A stretch of 14,365 nucleotides of DNA from Asterionellopsis glacialis (taxonomy: Eukaryota > Bacillariophyta > Plagiogrammaphyceae > Rhaphoneidales > Asterionellopsidaceae), in NCBI GenBank assembly GCA_014885115.2, contig WKLE02002754.1, forward strand, positions 1-14,365. The letters are read 5' to 3'. The position numbers and the translations under genes were made by a program. This document shows, one piece after another, positions 7,679-14,365 of the stretch (the first letter of the stretch is position 1; the number at the start of each line of letters is the position of its first letter). Below the pieces are notes generated by a model, which worked only from the letters and a program-made list of their open reading frames with translations, was not told the origin of the DNA and ran no database searches.

Positions 7679-8956
7679 ATGAGTAACATGGCATCTTACT
7701 CTTCTACAACTCGTGTCATGGCATCGGCAATGACTCGACGTATGGCAGCAAAAGCATTCGTGGCCTCCTCCGTGAATCGTATTGGAGGTAGCGTTGTACA
7801 ACAACATCGATCTCTTCAAACCAAGACGGTTACTTCTAATAGTAAGCCACCTTTACCTCATTTTTCCTATGCAAGTCCCGAATCAGACTTTTGTGGTAGT
7901 TTGTCTTCTTCAACATTACAAGCACATTACCGTCGTCATCAAGCTACTAGTACTTTTCCATTATCTACTGGTACTACCAATGTCGAAGGAGGTGAATGGT
8001 CACATAAACTTTCTTTTGCATCACCTGAGTCTGATTTTACATCACGAGGAAATGTTGCGAAGGATCAAGAGGAGGAAGAATGGTCTCGTACATTATCATT
8101 TGGATCACCAGAATCTGATTTTGTAGGAGCTCAACAGGAAGTCGGGAAGAAACCCGAATGGTCCAACAAACTTTCATTTGCATCACCTGAAGAAGACTTT
8201 ACCTATCAAGCGGAACGAGTTCCACAACAAGAAGGAGAATGGTCGCAAACCATGTCATTTGCATCACCTGAATCTGATTTTGTATCATCATTATTGTCTC
8301 AAGAAAATGTTGTTACAAAAGAAGATTTTATTGACCATGTGGAGAAAAAGTCACATTATCGTGATTCTATGGCGTATGCACTTGCACATGCCGCGCCTGA
8401 ATCAGATTTTACATCACCACATGTACAACAATTGTTAAATGAACGGCAAAAGGAACAACTTGCACATGTTGACCAACAATATCAACAACAGCTTTCTTCT
8501 TCATCCAACATGAAAAAGGATATGATGGTACAAAAGGCAGACATCCCATTACCATCTACCTTACAAGAAGCCGAGGCTGAAACAGATCGCGCTGTCGTTA
8601 TTACCAAGGCAACGCATCCATTCAATATAGTAGATGTCAATGATGCATGGGTAGGATTATGTGGTTATACCAAGGAAGAATCACGTCATCGAACTTTGGG
8701 TGACTTGCTTCAAGGTGATGAAACCGATACGGATGCATTGCATGCTATGGTTGGACAATTACTTCATGGTCAAGAATCAAGACCAACGGTTGTTACCAAT
8801 TATACCAAGACAGGACGTAAATTTACGAATCGTATCCGTGCAGGACAATTAAAAGATGCCAAAGGTGAAATAACACATTTTGTTGGTGTGTTACAAGAAG
8901 TGAAGGAAGAATTAGATCATTTTGAAGGTAAAATGAAGAAGAACCAAAAGATGTAA
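7679..8956 (+). CDS. SPESDF-repeat protein with C-terminal LOV-like PAS domain lacking the photoactive cysteine
   Basis: 425 aa, apparently intronless. Residues 1-50 are rich in Arg, Ala, Ser and Thr with no acidic residue, which resembles a mitochondrial presequence. Six copies of a decapeptide of the type LSFASPESDF follow (62-71, 111-120, 139-148, 165-174, 192-201, 235-244), most preceded by EWS, with spacers of about 17-40 residues. A Gln-rich, probably helical linker covers 250-305. Residues about 305-410 form a PAS domain closely resembling LOV domains: NDAW, LCGYTKEE, LLQGDETD, then NYTKTGRKFTN and THFVGVLQEV. The LOV cysteine (normally in NCRFLQG) is Gly341 and the key Gln is Leu405, while the two flavin-contacting Asn positions remain (374, 384). 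Light adduct chemistry is therefore not expected; a redox or ligand-sensing or docking role is possible. The function of the SPESDF repeats is unknown to me. The gene is convergent with the SET gene. Confidence 0.88.
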   Translation: MSNMASYSSTTRVMASAMTRRMAAKAFVASSVNRIGGSVVQQHRSLQTKTVTSNSKPPLPHFSYASPESDFCGSLSSSTLQAHYRRHQATSTFPLSTGTTNVEGGEWSHKLSFASPESDFTSRGNVAKDQEEEEWSRTLSFGSPESDFVGAQQEVGKKPEWSNKLSFASPEEDFTYQAERVPQQEGEWSQTMSFASPESDFVSSLLSQENVVTKEDFIDHVEKKSHYRDSMAYALAHAAPESDFTSPHVQQLLNERQKEQLAHVDQQYQQQLSSSSNMKKDMMVQKADIPLPSTLQEAEAETDRAVVITKATHPFNIVDVNDAWVGLCGYTKEESRHRTLGDLLQGDETDTDALHAMVGQLLHGQESRPTVVTNYTKTGRKFTNRIRAGQLKDAKGEITHFVGVLQEVKEELDHFEGKMKKNQKM

Positions 8957-9548
8957 TGGCTACCTACTAATCCCAGGGGCGACATCACAAATTTAGATTT
9001 ACAACAAAGCGCAATACATGAGACACATACACCAAAGTATAGATATTTGTGCAACATCACACACATTATAGTACTCTAGAGAATTTTGCATGATTTGCTA
9101 CAGAATGATTTGGTTATACAGGCACATCTTCTTCATTGTAATTTTTTTCTGTTGTCGGAGTTTATTGATATCAATCTGTTTCTTTGATGCTTTGTTGAAG
9201 ATCTATCTTTCTATAGAATCTAGGAATATTAATCTTAAAAGGATTGATCCATCACTCTTACTGTTTCTGTGCAACCAGCGGGATTGACACCACTTGTCAA
9301 TACTAAGACTTTCTTTCAAAGGACCCGCGGAGAAAGTGTAGGGACTGTTTGAATATTCCCAGCTTAACGCCAAGGTCATGCTGACCTTAATCCTTGACAA
9401 GGGGCAGCGCCCCTTGCTGCTCAGGCACCTTTCCGTTAACAGTAGAGCATCGACGGCCATGAGTGCGGAGGCCATGGAGTTTTTGAACACCTACCATCAT
9501 GAGTCTATACGCACACAGTCTTTTACACGTACATATCCGTTTGTTGCT
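8957..9548. other. Intergenic region between convergent genes, with a GC-rich island
   Basis: Positions 8957-9240 are AT-rich and look like the 3' flank of the PAS gene. From about 9270 to 9490 GC content rises visibly, and frames on both strands are open: minus 9490-9203 (95 codons), and plus from a TAG near 9336 to a TAA at 9551-9553. Neither resembles a family I know. The island may be a structured RNA, or the remnant of a gene or insertion. Confidence 0.4.
9372..9416. other. Two adjacent perfect hairpins
   Basis: AAGGTCA-TGC-TGACCTT (9372-9388) has a 7-bp stem with a 3-nt loop. CAAGGGGC-AGC-GCCCCTTG (9398-9416) has an 8-bp stem with a 3-nt loop. They sit nine bases apart in the GC-rich island about 150 bp beyond the stop of the SET gene, so they could be part of a structured RNA or a 3'-end element. 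No known RNA family is recognised. Confidence 0.5.
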
Positions 9549-10739
9549 CTATAATTCCTCACTACTGGTTTGTTCCCTCAGTGCACTGCCCATGGCATCA
9601 GCGTGCAGCACTGCACTAATTAAAGCTCTCTTGAAGTCAGAACGATACTTAATCGCACTCATCGTATCTTCAATATTTGATCTGGCAATACTGCTCTCAG
9701 CAAGATTCTGGTTGGCTAAGGCTTTTCTCTTCTCCTCTAGCATTGTATCATCATCCTTCAACGTCGTTGGGAACCCATCAAGATGATCTCGAGCGCTTAT
9801 AACAAACCTTTCCAAGTCAGCCAGTGCCAAGGTTTTCATATGTGTTTCAGCTAGTATCTGATATTCACCGAGTGGCATATTTGAATGCCATATACTTTTG
9901 AGTAATTCGCTTGTTGGATTTATAGCCGCTACGCCATCTGGAAATAAAACAAAGGCAAAGTTATCTCCAGTTTTTGATCGATAATTCCAAATGGAAGGCC
10001 AATCTTCGACAAAGCCATAGTCACGATACATTGTAGAGGCAGTTTTAATGCCATAGGATAAATATAGTTGCTCACCCTTGCGTATTGGTCCGCCAACAAC
10101 AAGAAGCTGTACACCGTCCTCTACAATACTTAGTTTTGCGTTCCTTTTCCCGTTATGATGGTTCAATAGATCATAGATTGGGGTCATACCAACCTCGTTA
10201 GCGCGAGAAATGAAAGCAACGAGTGCTTTCATTGCCCCATCATCGAGAGGCCCGTCGCAAGTTTGCTGGAACCAGCGTATATGCCTCATTGTATCTTGAC
10301 TCGGCGGTACGTTTTGCAGCTCATCTACGGCAGCCTGACTCCACATTGCCGGCAGGCGAGGCAGCTCGATATGATTTAAATACGGATACCACAAACTATC
10401 AGCTCCAAGACGAATCTCATCTGCCATATCCTGCACGACCTTGCACATATCAGCTTCACTTTTCATTTGATTGTTCATATCAGAACTACCAATTATGAGC
10501 TTCCAGGGACAGAACAGTAACTGGGCTCCAACTTCAATGTCATCCATTGCAACCATGCCACGTATTCCATTGCTCATTCCGACCTTGATGCGTGGGTCGA
10601 TTCGACCGCCATGTTTCGTTGTCCAATTGACTAGCCTTGCAAAGCCTTCGTCATTTGCACCGTTCGCACTTTCATCACTGATTGCTTGTATCCTTACAAT
10701 GGTGATGAAGAATGCCAGTAATAGAGAGAGAAGCGCCAT
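9549..10739 (-). CDS. SET-domain protein lysine methyltransferase, Rubisco-LSMT/SETD3 type, with signal peptide
   Basis: 396 aa, apparently intronless. Residues 1-19 are a short hydrophobic signal peptide with likely cleavage after IQA. The split SET domain follows. Its N-terminal part (about 33-85) has GGRID, SNGIRGMVAMDDI and FCPWKLII, matching the start of LSMT-like SET domains. An alpha-helical insert (iSET) covers about 95-180. The C-terminal SET core has MTPIYDLLNHHNG (185-197, with the Asn-His pair that binds S-adenosylmethionine) and GEQLYLSYG (222-230, with the probable catalytic Tyr229). A helical substrate-binding region (about 280-396) closes the protein. The family transfers methyl groups to lysine (SETD3 itself to histidine) on non-histone proteins. 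The substrate here is unknown. The residue after the predicted cleavage is Ile, not the aromatic residue usual for plastid import, so an ER or secretory location is as likely. The start at 10739 is the only Met ahead of the hydrophobic segment. Confidence 0.88.
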   Translation of the reverse strand: MALLSLLLAFFITIVRIQAISDESANGANDEGFARLVNWTTKHGGRIDPRIKVGMSNGIRGMVAMDDIEVGAQLLFCPWKLIIGSSDMNNQMKSEADMCKVVQDMADEIRLGADSLWYPYLNHIELPRLPAMWSQAAVDELQNVPPSQDTMRHIRWFQQTCDGPLDDGAMKALVAFISRANEVGMTPIYDLLNHHNGKRNAKLSIVEDGVQLLVVGGPIRKGEQLYLSYGIKTASTMYRDYGFVEDWPSIWNYRSKTGDNFAFVLFPDGVAAINPTSELLKSIWHSNMPLGEYQILAETHMKTLALADLERFVISARDHLDGFPTTLKDDDTMLEEKRKALANQNLAESSIARSNIEDTMSAIKYRSDFKRALISAVLHADAMGSALREQTSSEEL

Positions 10740-11489
10740 GTGACAGAGTGGATTCCTTATTCCTAAAGTGACACTGACCGAACTAAGGATATAAGCTCTT
10801 TGTCTGCATCAAAAAGGTGTGAAAATTAGAGATTTGACGAGAAGGAAGTTGAAAGTGTAGCTGCTAGACTACCTGAGGCTCTGAGACAAAACATCAACGG
10901 AAGAATGTTTGATTTGTGTCACGTAGACCTCGTACCAGAAAGCTTTAACACGTAAATCGTGGTATATATTTTTTTGCGGGTTCCTTAATCATTGTTGTGG
11001 TGATCGAAGATGGGGAGTGGCTAAGTACAACACATACACACGAGGTCACTCGACAACACCACTTCTTAATTTTCTTCACAACCAAACCGATTCATCGTTA
11101 CTTTGTTCTTTACACTCACATCGAATAGACTAGCGAATCCAAATCAGATACCTCCTAATAATCACATGAAGCACGAGAAATCAACATGTAGGGCGCCTTC
11201 CCAAAAATTTGAGCATGAGGATTTTCGATACAGCTTTTTGGCACTGGTTTTACGTGAGACAAACAAAACTTTCTTCGGAAACAAATTTTTAGCAATAGGT
11301 GGTCCCGACAGACACATTAGCCCGAATAAGCTACCAGGAACGAATCCATAAATATAATATTTTTATTACTTTGGTCCATACAGTAAGTACAGATAATAAA
11401 ATTTATAATATTTTTGATACTGCGTACTCAAAGATTCTGACTTCTTGAAGGTATCTACTACCAGTTACTTAAGTACTCACGGCTACATC

Positions 11490-11649
11490 GTACCTGGTAC
11501 ACTGACTGTAGTCTGTATCACACATTCAGCTTGTACCAGGTACTTGTCACCAGATACACTGTATGACCTACAGTACTGTCGTATTTACCTGCTGGTACAA
11601 CCGAGCCCGACCAGTCCTTTGCCTGCAGTAGCTGACATGTACCTGGTAC
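11490..11649. repeat. Cluster of GTACC-N-GGTAC palindromes
   Basis: Perfect 11-mers GTACCTGGTAC (11490-11500), GTACCAGGTAC (11533-11543) and GTACCTGGTAC (11639-11649) occur within 160 bp, together with an imperfect TACCTGCTGGTA (11586-11597). Another GGTACC lies at 11771-11776. Each is an inverted repeat around one free base. Confidence 0.75.
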
Positions 11650-11833
11650 CTGTAGTCCTACATAAGCATTTCCGGATAATTTTGATAGGGCTAAGTAAGT
11701 ATAAACCTACGAGTAAAAAGCACGATTAGACAATCACGAAAACGAAGCAACCACGATAAGTACCGTTACTGGTACCTGGCAGGATTGAAAACGGCGCCAC
11801 AAATACCGTAATTTATTGCATACTTTACATACC

Positions 11834-11910
11834 AAATCGGTCATTATTCTTTCTGGACTTTCTTCAGAGCTAACCTTGATTGAACCAGCAGCAAAGAACC
11901 TGACATTGAC
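11834..11910 (+). promoter_or_regulatory. Promoter/leader block conserved with the second paralogue
   Basis: Three stretches here recur in the same order before the second gene: AATCGGTCATT (AACCGGTCATT there), CTTTCTTCAGAGC (TCTTCCTTCGGAGC there), and AAGAACCTGACATTGACAC (AAGAACCTAACATTGACGC there). The last ends about 12 bp before the start codon. Conservation over non-coding DNA suggests promoter or leader elements carried along in the duplication. Confidence 0.5.
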
Positions 11911-11919
11911 ACACCGAAT

Positions 11920-12378
11920 ATGTCTCGCCTTCACTTCTTTCCTCTCTTAATCTCCATTCTTGTAACAGGTTGTAACCTAGTTCATGCCCGCAAGGAAAAA
12001 CCGCGTGGTAAACCCGGTCGTCCCCACTTGTTTAACCCTGGGAACGGGGGAAACAGGGGGAGGTGCACTGATCTGGTCGACAGCACGACTTGTGATGCAG
12101 ATGATAAATGCCAGTGGTGCAATACGAATACTACAGACGGTAAATGTGTCCGTAAGAAAGGTACTTGTTGTAGGGCTGCCACAGAGGAAGCAACCTGTGA
12201 AGGCAACGGAGAAACTTGTGTTTGGTGGACAAGTTCATTCGATGGTGTGACTACTGTCGGCGAATGTAAAGATGTCAAATGTAAACATATAACCAACCAA
12301 ACTATTTGTGAAGATACCATTCCCTACTGTGGATGGCTAACAAGTGGTGAATGTGTGTGGGTAAGGCCAGGCATGTAG
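11920..12378 (+). CDS. Small secreted protein with three Cys/Trp modules, paralogue 1
   Basis: 152 aa. Signal peptide 1-23 (cleavage after VHA), then a basic Gly/Pro/Lys/Arg linker (24-47), then a Cys-rich domain with 14 cysteines. The cysteines form three repeats of C-x8-C-x(5-6)-C-x-W: C49/C58/C64/W66/C76, C84/C93/C100/W102/C116 and C121/C130/C137/W139/C145. C67 and C83 are extra and could pair. The C...C...CxWC pattern resembles PSI-type cystine modules, but I do not assign the family. Two N-glycosylation sequons are present (N70, N126), the second conserved in the paralogue. No membrane segment or GPI signal follows. It is probably extracellular or cell-wall associated, with a disulfide-stabilised fold. 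Function unknown. The Met at 11920 is chosen because the signal peptide begins there. Confidence 0.85.
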   Translation: MSRLHFFPLLISILVTGCNLVHARKEKPRGKPGRPHLFNPGNGGNRGRCTDLVDSTTCDADDKCQWCNTNTTDGKCVRKKGTCCRAATEEATCEGNGETCVWWTSSFDGVTTVGECKDVKCKHITNQTICEDTIPYCGWLTSGECVWVRPGM

Positions 12379-13166
12379 TGGAAAGGTCATTCCGCCGGCT
12401 TGATTTTTGGAAGGTGGCATTTAGTTTAGATTTTCGTAGAAGAAAGGCTCCCACAGAAATATGAAGTCATCCCATGCTTTCAAATCCAAAACAGGAACAT
12501 GATCAACCCTATTCAATGAGGCGAATGAGTACAGGAATAGGACTTTATAGTTAGTATGCAACTCAAGAATTAGTAATTAAATATATCAGCTATCAAGGTA
12601 TCTACTAGAATCAAATTCTGCATCGAACATCACAGATAGTCAGTTGGTAGTGTTATCTTTATTTTCTAGCGAGCTTGAGCTGATGATAAATTTCAAATCT
12701 GTTAGTAATTTTTACAACACTTTGGCGTTCATATTTCTGTCTTTTGTGTTTCACGCAAACGTTTCCTACAAACTTTTGCCCTGTTGCCTCTCAAGTCAAA
12801 ATTATTTCAGATATTCTTGCATTTAGCGAAAATGATAGCAGCTCGACGTCTTTCTCTCGGTTTTTGTTTACCAACACCCCCTCATCCTCCATTAGCCTCT
12901 CTAGGCAAATGCACAGGAAGGTACCTGTTCCTGGTACCGTGCTACTGTACCAGGTACGCACGTGCTGGAGGCCATATTTTTGGTGAATAGAATATCATAG
13001 GGCGCAAGCATGATAGCAAATACTTATAAGCCCCCTGATTTTAAAATGACTTGAAAACCCACGATTCAAGTAACTGGTGTAATCACGATCTCTTTGGTGC
13101 AAAAAGCCTCACTCCACAAAAAAATGTACTTTGCAGGTGTACACTTCTTGTCTGATAAAAGTATAG
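12379..13166. other. Intergenic spacer between the tandem paralogues
   Basis: No gene is supported. It contains another cluster of GTACC words (12920-12957). Short frames at 12644-12826, 12744-12986 and 12784-12990 overlap each other in AT-rich DNA and show no domain. Confidence 0.4.
12920..12957. repeat. GTACC palindrome cluster between the paralogues
   Basis: GGTACC at 12920-12925 and again at 12933-12938, with an inverted CTGTTCCTG-like spacer, then a perfect GTACCAGGTAC at 12947-12957. Same word family as the cluster at 11490-11649. Confidence 0.7.
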
Positions 13167-13245
13167 AAACCGGTCATTACATTATTTAACCGTCTTCCTT
13201 CGGAGCAACATAAAAATTGAATCCATGAAGAACCTAACATTGACG
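13167..13245 (+). promoter_or_regulatory. Promoter/leader block conserved with the first paralogue
   Basis: Carries AACCGGTCATT (from 13168), TCTTCCTTCGGAGC (about 13192-13206) and AAGAACCTAACATTGACGC (13228-13246) in the order seen before the first gene. Between this block and the start codon lies an extra stretch with GTAAGT (13259-13264), a 5' splice-site-like word not present upstream of the first gene. Confidence 0.5.
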
Positions 13246-13267
13246 CATATTTGTCACTGTAAGTATC

Positions 13268-13711
13268 ATGCCTAGACTTCGTTTCTTTCTTCTCTTTGCT
13301 GTCACTCTCCTTGCGATAGATTGTACCTTGGTTCACGCGAAAAAGAAACGGAAGCCCAAAAACTATAGGGGGAAGTGCAAACAACTCGAAAATAGCACAG
13401 CATGTGCTGCAAATGATAAATGCCAGTGGTGTGATACTGATACAAGCACTTCAGAAGGTGAATGCGTCCGCAACAATAAAAGGAAGACTTGTTGCAAGTC
13501 GGCCACAAATGATGGTACATGTACCAACAATGGACCAACTTGTGTTTGGTGGACAAGTTCATTCGATGGTGGTGTGACTACTGTCGGCGAATGTAAAGAT
13601 GTCAAATGTAAACATATCTACAATGAGACCATTTGTGCAAGTGATGAGATTCCATATTGTGGATGGCAAACAACTGATGAATGTGTGCGGGTAAGGCCAG
13701 GCATGTGGTAG
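13268..13711 (+). CDS. Small secreted protein with three Cys/Trp modules, paralogue 2
   Basis: 147 aa, tandem paralogue of the gene at 11920. Signal peptide 1-24 (cleavage after VHA), a very basic linker (25-36, KKKRKPK...), then 14 cysteines in the same threefold plan: C37/C46/C52/W54/C66, C76/C85/C92/W94/C109 and C114/C123/C131/W133/C139. C55 and C75 are the extra pair. The first Cys spacing of every module is exactly C-x8-C in both proteins. Sequons lie at N42 and N119. The segment from TCVWW to CKHI matches paralogue 1 apart from one extra Gly, even at the DNA level, whereas the N-terminal half is well diverged. The C-terminus ends VRPGMW, one residue longer than paralogue 1. Probably extracellular; function unknown. 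Confidence 0.85.
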   Translation: MPRLRFFLLFAVTLLAIDCTLVHAKKKRKPKNYRGKCKQLENSTACAANDKCQWCDTDTSTSEGECVRNNKRKTCCKSATNDGTCTNNGPTCVWWTSSFDGGVTTVGECKDVKCKHIYNETICASDEIPYCGWQTTDECVRVRPGMW

Positions 13712-14094
13712 AAGAATCGATTTTTTTGCAAGGTGATATAGTGACTGTTCAGAAAGAGTGTACTGGTACTACTTTGCAACAGTAGAAGATTGAATATTGT
13801 ACACGAAATCTATTCTAGTTTGCACAAAAATCGAACTCCCTGCTCAAGTCAAAGACATATGAGGATGATGAAACGTTGAATTGGAGTACTGAACATTCCA
13901 GTATTGAAGAGTTAATCACTATTGCACGCAACTTCTTTTATAAGTATTATAGTATTCCAATACTGTGCAACAATATCTTTTAAAATCTCTTCTTTGTACC
14001 TTCCATTTTTTTCTTTATCTAAACAGTCTATTCATTTTCATTATGTTTCAATAGACTATGTCAACATCATGTTGTGATGATCTCTAAGAGTTTC

Positions 14095-14110
14095 GTAGGA
14101 CTAGTCCTAC
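14095..14110. repeat. Perfect 16-bp palindrome
   Basis: GTAGGACTAGTCCTAC equals its own reverse complement. It lies alone in intergenic DNA and could be a dimeric-protein binding site or chance. Confidence 0.5.
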
Positions 14111-14340
14111 CGTGGACTGAGTACAGAGAGTAAGTCTACAGTGTACCTACATCATACACGACACGACACGTCCGAAGACCTTGGAACGATGGTCGTTTAT
14201 ACAGCTATACATATTTTAGAGCAATTCAAGGACCTTGCCAAAAATGATAAAGACAAGATTTGTGTCCAACTCATGTGCAATGATGTATGTGTTGCAGTTG
14301 TAGCACTGTTTGTTATTAATTGTATTATATAACATAAATT

Positions 14341-14354
14341 GGTACCTTGGTACC
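14341..14354. repeat. GGTACCTTGGTACC at the window edge
   Basis: Two GGTACC words separated by TT, the last member seen of the regional GTACC/GGTAC family. Confidence 0.6.
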
Positions 14355-14365
14355 TCAATTTTCCG

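Larger units (their letters stand above)
10740..11919. other. Intergenic region upstream of SET and first Cys-rich genes
   Basis: About 1.2 kb. The left part (10740-11050) is presumably the SET promoter, without a clear TATA box at the usual distance. A plus-strand frame at 11103-11351 (82 codons) ends in a protein-like stretch followed by very AT-rich DNA. A small gene is possible, but I recognise nothing in it. Positions 11440-11780 are crowded with GTACCTGGTAC-type words (annotated separately). The 94-codon frame at 11445-11729 runs through those repeats and is probably not coding. Positions 11834-11919 are the promoter-proximal segment shared with the second paralogue. Confidence 0.35.
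13712..14365. other. Intergenic region at the right edge
   Basis: No supported gene. A plus-strand frame at 14141-14332 (63 codons, ending in a hydrophobic stretch) has a protein-like middle part but no recognisable motif, and could be a small gene or chance. Two further GTACC-type words occur: GTACTGGTAC (13760-13769) and GGTACCTTGGTACC (14341-14354). A perfect 16-bp palindrome lies at 14095-14110. Confidence 0.35.

Noticed and set aside
7679..8956. Functional LOV blue-light photoreceptor (aureochrome-like)
   Set aside because: The adduct cysteine is replaced by Gly341, the sensor Gln by Leu405, and there is no bZIP region.
9203..9490. 95-codon minus-strand frame as a gene
   Set aside because: The opposite strand is also open, the region holds strong hairpins, and neither translation is recognisable, so I report the island and not a gene.
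11445..11729. 94-codon plus-strand frame
   Set aside because: It runs through the GTACC palindrome cluster, has no domain or signal, and is most simply chance.
11982..13605. Antisense frames across the Cys-rich genes (11982-12320, 13302-13562, 13363-13605)
   Set aside because: They mirror the Cys-rich coding frames; the sense strand has signal peptides and conserved cysteines, the antisense has nothing.

Overview
The window is nuclear DNA from a photosynthetic stramenopile, most likely a diatom. The evidence is indirect but consistent. There are intronless genes in AT-rich DNA. One rRNA methyltransferase has a signal peptide followed by a transit-peptide-like stretch, as in plastids reached through the ER. 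One PAS/LOV-like protein carries repeated SPESDF peptides, a type I associate with diatoms. Species cannot be named from the sequence.

Layout. Positions 1-4800 are gene-poor and full of transposon remains. They hold a 36-bp hairpin-type tandem repeat (286-393), a degenerate tandem array (about 731-1642), two copies of one ~508-bp LTR (848-1355 and 2698-3206), and a decayed minus-strand zinc-knuckle transposon gene (about 3519 down to 1979). The two LTRs look like the ends of one element, but each has its own 5-bp target duplication (GTTGA and GTACA). Each is therefore an independent solo LTR. The first split a tandem-repeat unit; the second split the transposon gene.

Positions 4800-10740 hold three convincing genes: a minus-strand RlmL/YpsC-type THUMP rRNA guanine-N2 methyltransferase, probably plastid-targeted; a divergent plus-strand protein with an N-terminal presequence, six SPESDF-type repeats and a cysteine-less LOV-like PAS domain; and, convergent to that, a minus-strand SET-domain protein lysine methyltransferase of the Rubisco-LSMT/SETD3 type with a signal peptide. 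Between the last two lies a GC-rich island with two strong hairpins.

Positions 11920-13711 hold two tandem paralogous genes for small secreted proteins with 14 mature cysteines each, arranged as three copies of a C-x8-C-x(5-7)-C-x-W module. The duplication includes the promoter, and one 78-nt block is identical at synonymous sites. The DNA around this pair (11.4-14.4 kb) carries a dispersed palindromic word, GTACC-N-GGTAC, that is absent from the rest of the window.

No operon-like coupling is visible. The genes look like independent eukaryotic units. The best candidates for something undescribed are the threefold Cys/Trp secreted pair with its GTACC palindromes, and the SPESDF-repeat protein with the degenerate LOV domain.
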